Source: an uncultured Nitrospirota bacterium
GTDB taxonomy: Bacteria; CG2-30-53-67
Assembly (NCBI GenBank): GCA_947259355.1
Contig: CAMYMF010000001.1
Span: 52,966-116,965 of the forward strand
Length of the DNA: 64,000 nucleotides
Direction: 5' to 3'
Every line of letters begins with the position of its first letter. Positions within the stretch are counted from its first letter, which is position 1. The notes under the pieces are model-generated. The model worked only from the letters and a program-made list of their open reading frames with translations. It was not told the DNA's origin and ran no database searches. Made by a program: the position numbers and the translations under genes. Below, in pieces: positions 53,563-62,615 of this stretch.

Positions 53563-54822
53563 ATGAACCAAGTGAGAAAAGTCTGTTTGCTGTTTTTGGT
53601 GAGCCTTGGATTCGTGTTCACCATATTCTCGTCTGAAGTCCTGGCACTTTACGGATATGACATTCACAACACCTTGGCACCGGCGGCGGGAGCCATGGGG
53701 GGCACCAGTCTTGCCCGCCCGCAGGATCTCGTCTCCGCCATTTACGCCAACCCGGCCACCGTCACCCAGTTTAAGGGGACCCAGTTCACTTTTGGTGTAA
53801 CCTTCTTTCAACCGGAGGTAGAGTTAAAGCATGACGGCAGTGTAACGGGTGTCGCGTATCACGCGGACTCGAAGACGGACATTTTCCCTGTTCCTGAGAT
53901 TGGCGTGACACAAGATCTGAGCGGTCTTGGGATTCCCGCCGTTCTGGGGATCGGGTTGTCGGCGACGTCGGGTGTGGGCGCCGATTTCAGGGACGAGCCG
54001 GCGAGTCTGGGCACGGGCGCGGAACTCATTGTGTTCGGGGTGAACGTTGGCGGAGGGTACAGGCTTAATGAACGCCTCTCTGTGGGGGCTATGGCTACCG
54101 TCAGTTTTGCCCAGCTCGATGCCGGGCTATCTTCCACTTCGGCGGAAACACACGACTTCGGCTATCGGGGCACCTTCGGCTTAACGTACGACCTGCTGGA
54201 TGACACAACCGTCGGTGTTTACTATCAGATGTCGCAGCGGCACGAATTTGACAACCTCTTTCAGACCGGCCTTGTTGGCGGCGTCTTGCCAACCTTTGAA
54301 AACACATCTGTTGAACAACCGGCGAATTTCGGTATCGGGATCGCAAATTCGAGTCTTCTCGATGGAAATCTCCTCCTCGCGTTCGACTACATCTTCAAGA
54401 ACTGGGAAGAAGCAGCCTTTTGGGAGGATATCTACGAGGACCAGCACGTCTTTGCCCTTGGGGGACAGTATTCCATGGGCAAATGGAGGTTCCGTTGCGG
54501 ATATTCCTACGCCGAGCAGCCAAACATCGAAAATCCGACCAAGCTTGGCAGTCTGGCGCAGGTCGTCACCGGGCCCGGGGGGCTCGTACTCCCTGTGGCG
54601 GGCAACACGGCCCTCATTCAATATCTGCAGGCAACTCAAGCAGAGCTGATCTGGGAGCACCGCCTTTCAGCGGGCTTCGGTTACAAAGATTTCCTGATGC
54701 CCGGCCTCGACGCGGATCTACAAATGGGTTGGTTCTTTGAGAACAACGAAGATTTTGGCACGCACACGACCGCCGACTCCTTGGGATGGCACGCAGGTGC
54801 TGCGCTCACCTGGAGATTCTAG
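53563..54822 (+). CDS. FadL/TodX (OMPP1)-family outer-membrane channel
   Basis: A 419-residue outer-membrane beta-barrel for long-chain fatty acids or other hydrophobic compounds. The signal peptide ends near EVLA (about residue 28). The N-terminal hatch region contains AAGAMGGTSLARPQDLVSAI and YANPAT, as in FadL. Alternating amphipathic strands follow, and the final residues WHAGAALTWRF end in Phe, the usual barrel C-terminus. AGGGAGG precedes the ATG. A perfect terminator stem follows the stop. The gene is monocistronic. Confidence 0.88.
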   Translation: MNQVRKVCLLFLVSLGFVFTIFSSEVLALYGYDIHNTLAPAAGAMGGTSLARPQDLVSAIYANPATVTQFKGTQFTFGVTFFQPEVELKHDGSVTGVAYHADSKTDIFPVPEIGVTQDLSGLGIPAVLGIGLSATSGVGADFRDEPASLGTGAELIVFGVNVGGGYRLNERLSVGAMATVSFAQLDAGLSSTSAETHDFGYRGTFGLTYDLLDDTTVGVYYQMSQRHEFDNLFQTGLVGGVLPTFENTSVEQPANFGIGIANSSLLDGNLLLAFDYIFKNWEEAAFWEDIYEDQHVFALGGQYSMGKWRFRCGYSYAEQPNIENPTKLGSLAQVVTGPGGLVLPVAGNTALIQYLQATQAELIWEHRLSAGFGYKDFLMPGLDADLQMGWFFENNEDFGTHTTADSLGWHAGAALTWRF

Positions 54823-54856
54823 TAGAGCAGATCGAAACTGAATTCATCGCCATGCA

Positions 54857-54888
54857 CCGGCCGACGGTATTGCTTTGCCGTCGGCCGG
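54857..54888. terminator. Terminator of the FadL-family gene
   Basis: CCGGCCGACGG (54857-54867) pairs perfectly with CCGTCGGCCGG (54878-54888) and is followed by TTCTCT. Confidence 0.75.
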
Positions 54889-55245
54889 TTCTCTGAGCAT
54901 ATCGATAGACCTTCTTCCCTACCAGTGCGAACGGCTCAAGAAACCTGACGAAGTGTCATTCATAGTCTTCCCACAGGCGTCCATTCATCTTGGTCAAGAA
55001 CCAGAGAGTCGCACGGTCATTCTGAATGAAAAAAACCGTACGGGATGATTCGCTTGCAGTCCAAAGAGGTGTAAGAAGCCAATCAGAGGGTCGCGCCAGA
55101 AAAACGACGACAGCCTAAGCTGTAGCCGCCTCCGTTTGACAGACGGGCCGATTGGTGATGGAGTGGGCAATATGGGATCGATTATCAAGTGACCATAAAG
55201 AGGAGAGCTTCTCTTGAACCGCCGAGAATCAAAGGAGACTGATTC
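54889..55245. other. Intergenic region before the di-iron protein gene
   Basis: About 357 bp after the terminator. A TTGACA at 55137-55142 has no good -10 at the right distance. I see nothing else. Confidence 0.5.
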
Positions 55246-56178
55246 ATGAAAGCTGCAAACGAGTTTTCTCAGACAAACCGTTTCGCCCAGTGTATCGAGG
55301 TCTCGAAACGGGTGCGGTGGGATATCGAGAACGATGTCATCCGGGGACGCACGTTCGACTTCTCGCAGAAATTCCTGCCGGACAGCATCTCAAAGGTCGA
55401 TCAACTGGAATTTCTGAACGATGAGGAGAAAGTTCTCCTCAGTCAGGTCCAGGGCCGAACCTATGCCAACATGTTTGGTTTCGTCGAACGCTTCATCACG
55501 GCGAAGATCCTCGAGATCAGCCGCGATTATTGGCTCGGTGATCAGGTCGCGCTCGAATCGCTGGTACGCTTCTCCGATGAAGAACTGAAACATCAGGAGC
55601 TTTTCCGAAGAATCGAAGAGATGATGAGTGCCGGGATGCCTGAGGGTTATCGTTTTCTGCCGCAACCGAACGAAATTGCGGCCGTTGTGCTGGGGAAGTC
55701 CACCTGGGCCGTGCTGGCGCTGACCTTTGCCATCGAACTCTTTACCCAGGAGCATTACAAGCGGAGCATCGAGCCGGAAGAAAACCTGTCCGCGCTTTTC
55801 AAGGATCTATTTCTGTATCATTGGAAAGAGGAAACCACCCATGCCCTCATGGATGAAATTGAGTGGCCCCGGGAGGATGGCAAACTCACCTCCGACAAAC
55901 GGGATCGGGCGGTGGATGAGCTCATTGAGCTCGTTTCTGCTGTCGACGGCCTCCTGAAGGAGCAGAGTGTTGCCGATGCCGATTACTTTCTGCGCCTGTG
56001 TAAACGCTCCTTCAGTGAAGAGGAAATCGAGGCAATCAAGGCAGGTATCCTCAAGGCCTATCGATGGCAGTACATCTTCTCCGGGGTATCCCACAGGCGC
56101 TTCACCACTCTGCTGGACAAGATGACCACCGCGGCCCAGAGGCAGCGGATCAGCGATGCTCTGGTGCAGATCAGTTAA
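55246..56178 (+). CDS. Ferritin-like di-iron protein (AurF-like or related)
   Basis: A 310-residue, mostly helical soluble protein. Putative iron ligands are spaced like a di-iron oxygenase: Glu in FVERFITAKILE, the EELKH group in SDEELKHQELF, Glu in FAIELFTQEHY and the ExxxH motif in WKEETTHALMDEIEW. This resembles p-aminobenzoate N-oxygenase (AurF) and other non-haem di-iron oxygenases, but overall similarity cannot be judged here. It could instead be an oxygen or peroxide scavenger. AAAGGAG precedes ATG 55246. Its neighbours give no pathway clue. Confidence 0.72.
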   Translation: MKAANEFSQTNRFAQCIEVSKRVRWDIENDVIRGRTFDFSQKFLPDSISKVDQLEFLNDEEKVLLSQVQGRTYANMFGFVERFITAKILEISRDYWLGDQVALESLVRFSDEELKHQELFRRIEEMMSAGMPEGYRFLPQPNEIAAVVLGKSTWAVLALTFAIELFTQEHYKRSIEPEENLSALFKDLFLYHWKEETTHALMDEIEWPREDGKLTSDKRDRAVDELIELVSAVDGLLKEQSVADADYFLRLCKRSFSEEEIEAIKAGILKAYRWQYIFSGVSHRRFTTLLDKMTTAAQRQRISDALVQIS

Positions 56179-56410
56179 TGGAACCTCTTTCAAAAGGTCG
56201 TATCCGAAGAGACGTGCCGTACGTATGATCCAAGAAGGAAACAAACCGGAAGAGTGGGCAAAGAGATAGGTGCCGAGTCCAAAAACCTCAAAATCCACAA
56301 CACACTTGCCGATTCGAATGTTGCCACCCGTCTCTTCCGACCGTCCCAGAACACGCGCACACAGGCTGACGTCTTAGATTGCTAACGCTTCTATTCCGTT
56401 CAACTACGAA

Positions 56411-56824
56411 CTATTTCGTCTTTGCTCGCGGCCGATTGCGATAAATGTCGTTAAACATTCTTTCCTGAGCTTCCATTGACCATGTGAGTTTCCACCCGCC
56501 CTCGCCTTTTGCTTCGATCTTGTCCGCGTCAATTGACGAGAATTTCGGATTGACCGCTCCGGTGACTCTCACGGGCTTGTTGATGTGCCGCGCAAGAACA
56601 GAACGGCTCACATTGGGCACGAAGTAGAACTTACCGTCCATTGTATAGACCCCGAAAACGCTTTCAATGGCCGCCAGGGGATCTTCTTGGCCGATCGGGC
56701 AGGTCTTACCGATGCTGATGCAGGTAAAACCTTGGACCGATCCTTCGATGGTATCAGCAGTTGCCAATACAGGGCTCAAGCTCAATATGGCCAGCGACAC
56801 TAGAATCATGGATAATTTTTTCAT
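56411..56824 (-). CDS. Secreted small protein, OB-like
   Basis: A 137-residue protein with a signal peptide (MKKLSMILVSLAILSLSPV, cleavage near ATA). The mature part has two Cys (GFTCISIGKTCPIGQED), probably a disulfide, then strand-rich sequence FGVYTMDGKFYFVPNV and VLARHINKPVRVTGAV that resembles small OB-fold periplasmic domains. I cannot name a family. ATG 56824 is chosen because GGAGGGG is seven bases upstream; an ATG at 56839 overlaps that site. It is a single gene. Confidence 0.75.
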   Translation of the reverse strand: MKKLSMILVSLAILSLSPVLATADTIEGSVQGFTCISIGKTCPIGQEDPLAAIESVFGVYTMDGKFYFVPNVSRSVLARHINKPVRVTGAVNPKFSSIDADKIEAKGEGGWKLTWSMEAQERMFNDIYRNRPRAKTK

Positions 56825-57518
56825 TTTCTTCCCCTCCAACTTCTGGTTGCCAGCGCAAACAGCGCTAGAAAATTCATACCCTCCGTCTTAATTCTGTGTA
56901 CCTCCCTTCCAACGAAACGTTTAGAGACAATTAACTAACAACGCCCTTAACTGCACTATATTAGTACAGTATCTTTTCACTTATATCCAAGACCGGGCTT
57001 TATGTCAAACGCGAGAAACCGCCGACGAAAACAGGTTGGCTGAAATAGGTACTGATGTAATAGTCTATGTTCTTGCGAGTCGCAATTCGGCTCAAACCCT
57101 CAGTTCAGATTTGTCGGGAAAACTGTGGGAACACGTGCCCCGCCAGCGGGCTTCTTCCAGACGGCTAAAGAAGCCGAGCCCGTCGGCCACTAGCCCGAAT
57201 ATTGCATGAATGATCGTGATGACGGCCCGCGATACAACCATCAGGCTGAGCCCCTGCCACGTTTGAGGCTGTTTGACAGCTTTCCTTACGGCCTGAGTGC
57301 CGTAATCCCGGTATTTCGCCAGTAAATCAAGCAATGAGATCCCAGGACCAGCCCGGAATGACAGAAGCTGCATTTTTCATCATTGCGACACAGCCTGTTG
57401 GGCAAAAGGGAGGATTAAAAGATGTCGGGTCAACCCCCCCTATGTTGCCCTTTTCTAAAGGCAGACTCAAAAGGAGAACCCCCTTCACGGAGGGGGCGCG
57501 CCATTTGGGCGTTGATGT
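56825..57518. other. Gene-poor region of 694 bp containing a MITE fragment
   Basis: Holds the promoter side of the secreted-protein gene and a one-ended MITE copy at 57191. The open frames here lack similarity and ribosome sites. No gene is supported. Confidence 0.6.
57191..57224 (+). repeat. MITE-like element, copy 4 (single end)
   Basis: TAGCCCGAATATTGCATG followed by AATGATCGTGATG matches the right end of copy 3 read in reverse. No partner end was found within 500 bp, so it is a solo end or remnant. Confidence 0.7.
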
Positions 57519-57929
57519 TTACTGTCCTGGTATCGTTTCGGCCTGGAGGGAAATTCGGCTGATGCCGCTCTCTCGGATCTTGTCTAGAACACGGAAGAGC
57601 CGCTGATAGGAAATTTCGTGCTCTCCGAAGAGCAATACCTCGGGCTGCGCCACAGCCGCCGTCTTTCGCCGCAACAGCTCCGGAAGATCCGCCAGGGTGG
57701 TGAGCGCTTCGTCCACGTAAATCTCTCCGCTTTCTCTCACCGTCACCGAGAGCGGGGCTTGTTGGTCGATCTCGGCGGAGGCGGAGAGAGGCAGCTCCAC
57801 GCGCAACCCGCGATGGACCGCCATGGAGAGCATGGCGTAGATGAAGAAGACCAGCAGGAGAAAGACGATGTCGATCAAAGGGAGCATCTCGATGCGGGCC
57901 TTCTTTCTCGTGGGCCTGTGGACTTTCAT
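57519..57929 (-). CDS. ExbD/TolR-family biopolymer transport protein
   Basis: A 136-residue inner-membrane protein with one helix (about 17-37, PLIDIVFLLLVFFIYAMLSM). The conserved Asp of the TolR/ExbD proton path is in LIDIVFLLL. A periplasmic domain follows. Its ATG overlaps the TGA of the ExbB-like gene (ATGA), so the two form one channel unit. It should energise a TonB- or Tol-type system using the proton gradient; no tonB is visible, so the partner is elsewhere. Confidence 0.9.
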   Translation of the reverse strand: MKVHRPTRKKARIEMLPLIDIVFLLLVFFIYAMLSMAVHRGLRVELPLSASAEIDQQAPLSVTVRESGEIYVDEALTTLADLPELLRRKTAAVAQPEVLLFGEHEISYQRLFRVLDKIRESGISRISLQAETIPGQ

Positions 57930-58558
57930 CGGCTGGGCTCCTCGGGAGACTGGGAGCCCCCATTCATCTTCTCATAGACGATTTCCAGCATGGTGGCATA
58001 CTTCTCGATGGCATGGGCGGCGTTTTCCACCCGCGAGTTGAAATAGTTGTACGGGAACACCGAAAGAATGGCGATCCCCAGACCGGTGGCGGTGGTGATC
58101 AGCGCCTGGGCAATGCCCGCCGTGACCTGCTGCGGATGTTCTATCCCGGTAGACCCGAGAACATCGAAGGAGGTGATGATGCCGATGACTGTTCCGAAAA
58201 TGCCCAACAAAGGCGCCACGGTAATCATGGTGTCCAGCACCCCCAGGTAACGGCGCATCCGTTTCAATTCGTCCACGGCCGCCGCCTCCATGGCCTTTAC
58301 CATGGAAAACTCCCGATGGAGAATCCCGCTGATGAGGACCCGAATGATGTAATCCCTTGAACCGGTCACTTTCTGGCGCACCGCGTCCCAGTCGCCAGCC
58401 CGGCAGAGATCGATCACCTCCTGGAGCAAAGGCTCCTTGCGGCGCATGTCGGTGGCGATCCAAAAAATAAACCGATCAATGATTACGGTGAGGGCCAGGA
58501 TGGAACAGGCCAGTAGCGGATACATGACCGGCCCGCCGCTTTTGAAGATTTGAATCAC
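57926..58558 (-). CDS. MotA/TolQ/ExbB proton-channel family protein
   Basis: A 210-residue inner-membrane protein with three helices: MYPLLACSILALTVIIDRFI near the N-terminus, and TMITVAPLLGIFGTVIGII and AGIAQALITTATGLGIAILS in the conserved core (about 110-180). This is the ExbB/TolQ pattern. The start is GTG 58558, preceded by GAGGGGG. It is coupled to the ExbD-like gene downstream. A stator-type complex that powers outer-membrane transport is likely. Confidence 0.9.
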   Translation of the reverse strand: MIQIFKSGGPVMYPLLACSILALTVIIDRFIFWIATDMRRKEPLLQEVIDLCRAGDWDAVRQKVTGSRDYIIRVLISGILHREFSMVKAMEAAAVDELKRMRRYLGVLDTMITVAPLLGIFGTVIGIITSFDVLGSTGIEHPQQVTAGIAQALITTATGLGIAILSVFPYNYFNSRVENAAHAIEKYATMLEIVYEKMNGGSQSPEEPSR

Positions 58559-58918
58559 GACTCGCCCCCTCTTGTCCGAAGAATCGGTAAAATGACGGAC
58601 GCTGCCTGCGACCCCCTCGCCGGGCCCGGGGACCGGCGTCGGACGGATCCTATCACAGAAAGCGGTCGCATTTAAAGGGGGAGGTTTTCAAAATTGGATG
58701 TCAGCGGGATCCAGCGGTCCGTTGGTTACCCCGCCAAAATAGTTCCTACAGAGAGTGTAAGCGCTTTGAATCTATGCGAAAAAGATGCGACGCCGCAAGG
58801 CCGGCGCCTTCTGAATCCCTTCCGGGGTGCCGGCCTTGCGGCGTTGGTCAATCGATGAGAGGCTGAAGGGATCCTCTTTCGACCCGAGAAACGCTGTTTC
58901 GCTTCCCAAGTATCGAGG
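58559..58918. other. Intergenic region with a long hairpin
   Basis: About 360 bp between the ExbB-like gene and the upstream secreted-protein gene on the same strand. It contains the 16-bp stem at 58790-58844. No gene is supported. Confidence 0.5.
58790..58844 (-). terminator. Long GC-rich hairpin, terminator of the 98-residue protein gene
   Basis: ACGCCGCAAGGCCGGC (58790-58805) pairs perfectly with GCCGGCCTTGCGGCGT (58829-58844). On the minus strand it is followed by CGCATCTTTTT. Confidence 0.7.
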
Positions 58919-59215
58919 CTAAATGCACTTGCACTGCGCGCCCCAGATTGGTGTCGTCTCAGCCAGAGCGGCAGGATAGGCTTGTCGATCGGCCTGAACC
59001 GGTCGGTTTGCCTTCTGGCGCCCCTCAAGCTGAGTCTGCCAGATTGGAACGGTTTGCGCTAGTGCTTCCTCCTCCGGGGCCGTACCTGACAGCGTCGTCT
59101 CGTTCACGAAATTGCGCCAGAGCGGCTCCTCTCCAGCTGTGACAGTTCCAGCAGCCACGAAACCCAGTGCAAGGACCATCGCAAGGGCCAGTAGGTATTT
59201 AACGTATGTCTTCAT
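58919..59215 (-). CDS. Small secreted protein with a repeated TxPIW motif
   Basis: A 98-residue protein with a clear signal peptide (YLLALAMVLALGFVAAG, cleavage near TVTAG). The mature part has the motif TVPIW and then TTPIWGAQCKC, so two related units flank a Gln/Arg-rich linker (GRQKANRPVQADRQ). It ends in CKCI, two Cys near the C-terminus. ATG 59215 has GGGAG seven bases upstream; ATG 59221 is too close to it. I recognise no family. The upstream region has several GACAAA-type motifs. Confidence 0.65.
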   Translation of the reverse strand: MKTYVKYLLALAMVLALGFVAAGTVTAGEEPLWRNFVNETTLSGTAPEEEALAQTVPIWQTQLEGRQKANRPVQADRQAYPAALAETTPIWGAQCKCI

Positions 59216-59264
59216 GACCATTCTCCCGAGGCTTTCTTTGATTCACGAGCCTCGTATTAGATTT

Positions 59265-59361
59265 TATGACAAATGAACCTCATCATCTCTAATCAGACAA
59301 AAAATACCAATTTTGTCTTGTTTTGTCCATCGGAACGTGCGGCCTTTGTCAACGGACAAAG
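59265..59361. promoter_or_regulatory. Cluster of TTTGTC/GACAAA motifs, two as inverted repeats
   Basis: ATGACAAA near 59267, GACAAAA/TTTTGTC (59296-59302, 59311-59317), TTTTGTCC near 59321, and CTTTGTC/GACAAAG (59344-59361). They lie 50-150 bp upstream of the 98-residue secreted-protein gene, where regulator sites would be expected. Confidence 0.4.
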
Positions 59362-59813
59362 ACTGGCCTCGTTCTCCTGATTACCCCCAAGTTGCTCAGA
59401 GCAAGTCTCTTGAGCTTAACCATCAGTCGCTGTCCTCCCCCAATACCTTACAGGCCGGCACCATTTTTTTGCCAATTGTTGATACTGGAGTGTATTGGCG
59501 TGCTCGCCACCCATACCAGTCACGCGTCCGATCAATTAAGAAAAATGTACGCTATGCCTCGGCGCTTCTGGCTCGATTATTTGAGAGCCAAGAGGTTGGG
59601 TTCTTCCGCACGGTTGTGCCAGAACACACAGCTGCTTTTTCGCTTGTCATTCCACTCGATTAGCAGCACAACAATTATCTTCTTCTCACCAAAAGTCCGA
59701 AATTTTCGTATACGATTATCAGAATTCTTTTACTTTTCAATCAATTGCATCTAAATTATAAAAACATTAAGATAACAATATATTCATATTTTTGAATTAT
59801 CTTAATTTATTTC

Positions 59814-59843
59814 TTGACATTCCTTTTGCGCATTTTGTAGGAT
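59814..59843 (+). promoter_or_regulatory. Predicted promoter upstream of the porin gene
   Basis: TTGACA (59814-59819) and TAGGAT (59838-59843), spacer 18 bp. If it serves the porin the leader is about 470 nt. Confidence 0.4.
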
Positions 59844-60314
59844 TACAGCGCGTTGAGCCTAAGTCAACTTATCCAAAGGATGAGGATGACTGTCTGGGGG
59901 GGCGCTGGGTTTCACGCCGGCTACATTTCTCCTTGCAATCAAAAAAGAGGATAGATCTGCATCGCCCGAGGGGAGGTGTTCGCTCTCGATTCGCGGAGGA
60001 GCGGCAGTTCTTCATTTCCGAACCATGCGGCGAGTGACGCGGTTGCGCGATTTCGACCCAGCCGTTACGCACCGTTTTGATACATGTCTAAACACCGCTT
60101 ACTCTGAGATGGGCGAAGCCGATGAACCGGGCACAACCGCTCTACACCATGAACTTTCACCGGTGAAACGGGCCATGAAAGGGGGGATTCAGAAAAGGGT
60201 TGTCGGGGGACCAGACAACCGGCCGGCCGGACATCAGCTCGCGTGGTTGCACCATTCAGCAAAAAGCAGCGTCTTTTTTTGATCTATTCTAAACTGCCAA
60301 AAAGGAGGGCAGAC

Positions 60315-61512
60315 ATGAAAACAAGGAAACTCATAGTAGCCACGATGGTGGCAGGAGCCGTCTTGTTCGGTTGGTCCGCAAGCGGTTTCGCCGCGTCGTG
60401 GGATGCCGGTGACTGGAAGATTTCGATGGGCGGGAACATCAATGCCTTCTTAACTCGCACCATGTGCGATGCAAGCGATCTGAAAAGTGGTGGCACCACT
60501 TTGTCTGGACTTGCCTGTGCCGGCTCGGTCGACAAGAGCGGCAAGCCTGACGACACAAGCTCGGTGCAGAACGGTCTGCTCCCGGCGTCCTTGAATTTCT
60601 CGGCCTCCACGAATCAGGGCGGGTGGGATCTCAGCGCCAACGTTAACGTCTATTACGGCCTCGATTCCCGCGGGACAAATCGCGACTCTGTTGATGACAT
60701 TCGGCAAACCGACCCTGGGAACCTTCAAACTGGGCCGCGATTTTGGGCTGTTTGCATTCGATGTCATCATCAACGACATGACCCTCCTGGGCCTCGGTGG
60801 GGCCTTCTTGTCGGAAGACCCGGCGCATACCTCCCTGGGCGGTCTCGGTTTTGGCTACGTCTACACCGATCGATTGGCACAGATGAACTACACCACGCCC
60901 GATTGGGGCGGCTTCCAGGGGACCCTGGGAATCTTTCAGCCCTTCGATGGCAACGGGGCTAGAAGCGCCGATACACCTGGTTTCCACGGCAAAGCCACTT
61001 ACAGCTGGAAAGGTGCCGTCGCTGGTACGGTCTCCGCCACATTCCTGGTTCAAGACGTAATCACCTCGGCCGCGACCCCGACGGATGAGGACATCCAGGG
61101 CTTCGATGTCTTTGGAAAAGTCAGCATCGGGGACCTCGGGCTTCTCGGATACTACTACGACGCCGAGGGGATGAGCAGCCTGGCCATCGGGGGATTGGTC
61201 TTCCCGGGATTCGGGACCCCCGCGGACAATCCGGCGTCCGTAACTTTCGAGCCGGAAGAGGTCGACGGCTATATGCTGCAAGCCACTTACACGATTGGTA
61301 AGGCCCGCCTCGGGGTCAACTGGGCGTCAAACGAGCAGGACAACGTGACCCCGATCGAAAATGAGAAACTGACCTTCGGTGTCTACTACAACCTCACCCC
61401 TGCGCTCACCCTGGTCGCGGAGTACTCGAACCAGGAGAGCGAGATTACAACCGTCGGAGGGGGCACCGACGAGACGTCAAACATCAACCTGGGCGCCATC
61501 ATGTTCTTCTAA
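60315..61512 (+). pseudogene. Outer-membrane porin gene with one frameshift
   Basis: ATG 60315 (AAGGAGG upstream) encodes a signal peptide ending FAAS and the first porin strands: ISMGGNINAFLT, LNFSASTNQGG, ANVNVYYGLDSRG. Near 60690-60705 similarity moves to the next frame, which continues MTFGKPTLGTFKLGRDFGLF through strands to the terminal INLGAIMFF, with the C-terminal Phe of porins. The segment GATGACATTCGGCAAAC reads DDIRQT in the first frame and MTFGKP in the second, and both fit consecutive parts of such porins. A deletion between short repeats, a single-base error or recoding could explain it. Without a fix the barrel is truncated. Confidence 0.82.
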
Positions 61513-61608
61513 AGAACGTTCTTTGAGGTTGCAACGGCAGGGTTGGGGCGGCTGCCACCGCCCCAAACCCTGCGGTCTGTTTTTCGAACCGCTGGGAGTT
61601 GTTCGCTC

Positions 61609-62550
61609 ATGTTGAGACGTTTTCTGCTCTTTGCTCTACCGCTAGCCGCCCTGTTTGCGGACACGTCCGCCGCTTACGGACGGGTGCTTCACGAATCTAA
61701 ACGAATCGCGCTCTACACCGCGCAGGCTGAATCGGGCGGCCGCAACAACCATCCCATTACACTCGAGGCCGATCAGGTCTCGGCCGCGTTGTCGCGGGTT
61801 CAGGCACGGTCCGGCGAGACGGGCGAGGTCATCGATCTGTTTCCGGAAAAAAACCGGGAGGAGTTGGCAAAACGATTGGCGAAAGAGCTGCGTAGAATCG
61901 AGTCGGGCCAGGACCTGCATCTCGTCAGTTTTCGTCATGTCGGCGGTTTTTTCGCAGGCCATCGGAACGCCAGCGGCGCGCGTCTGTTCGTCGAGAATGG
62001 ACGGTTGCACCTGATCTTCGGCCAGATCGATCTTTACTTCAGTGAGTTTCGTGATCCCGATCGGCCGGTTCCCCCGATGGGTTCCCGGAAGGGTTCGGCG
62101 TCGCTCAAGGGAAGGATCGTGCGCAGCAACGGCGTCACCTTCGTGGACGGACGCGACGACTGGGTGGCCCTCGAGCTTGGCCAACGCGCGCCACCGCCTC
62201 CGGAGGCCGCACCCGTAGCCGCGAACGACGCTCCCGCCCAACGGACGGGGGCGCTAGCCGAGACTCCTGTGGTGCCGGCGGGAAGGATCACGTGGGAAGA
62301 GCTGGAGGAAGGATTGGGTGCGCTCCATCGACTGCACACAAAGGGCCTCATCACCGACGAGGAATACGACGCCAAGAAGACGGAGATGCTCGACGCCGTG
62401 GGACCCGGCCGCGGCGGACGCCTCACGTGGGACGAGTTGGAGGAAGGGTTGACCACGCTCAATCGACTCCCGGGCGAGGGGCTGATCACGAACCAAGAGT
62501 ACGAGAGCAAGAAAAAGGAGATGCTCGACGCCGTGGGACCTAAGCGGTGA
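61609..62550 (+). CDS. Secreted protein with two C-terminal SHOCT-like repeats
   Basis: A 313-residue protein. The signal peptide (FLLFALPLAALFADTSAAYG) is followed by a domain of about 150 residues containing HLVSFRHVGGFFAGHRN and LHLIFGQIDLYFSEF. A Pro/Ala linker leads to two tandem repeats of about 45 residues: ITWEELEEGLGALHRL...GLITDEEYDAKKTEMLDAVGP and a near-copy ending the protein. The GLIT(D/N)(E/Q)EY..KK pattern is SHOCT-like. It follows the porin gene by about 95 bp on the same strand. The role is unknown; SHOCT units often mediate oligomerisation. Confidence 0.75.
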   Translation: MLRRFLLFALPLAALFADTSAAYGRVLHESKRIALYTAQAESGGRNNHPITLEADQVSAALSRVQARSGETGEVIDLFPEKNREELAKRLAKELRRIESGQDLHLVSFRHVGGFFAGHRNASGARLFVENGRLHLIFGQIDLYFSEFRDPDRPVPPMGSRKGSASLKGRIVRSNGVTFVDGRDDWVALELGQRAPPPPEAAPVAANDAPAQRTGALAETPVVPAGRITWEELEEGLGALHRLHTKGLITDEEYDAKKTEMLDAVGPGRGGRLTWDELEEGLTTLNRLPGEGLITNQEYESKKKEMLDAVGPKR

Positions 62551-62615
62551 GTCGTCCTCTGGCCGCTGCATCACTCTTTCAACAGGAACCAGCTTGATTG
62601 ATAAGGAGACAGGAA

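Larger units (their letters stand above)
59216..60314. other. 1.1-kb AT-rich region between divergent genes
   Basis: Open frames here have no ribosome site or recognisable similarity and codon usage unlike neighbours. Notable elements are the GACAAA/TTTGTC cluster (59265-59361), the promoter at 59814, and a GGTTGTC/GACAACC hairpin at 60198-60220 before the porin gene. Confidence 0.6.

Noticed and set aside
53356..53811. Minus-strand frame crossing the FadL-family start
   Set aside because: It overlaps the signal-peptide region of a well-supported gene and shows no recognisable domain. A TYGRTRT stretch looked like MetF but the context does not align.
57092..57373. Minus-strand frame of 93 codons over MITE copy 4
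   Set aside because: Part of it is the MITE end translated; no ribosome site and no similarity.
59313..60282. Several open frames of 80-140 codons in the 1.1-kb region
   Set aside because: AT-rich, no ribosome site, no domain, overlapping frames; treated as non-coding.
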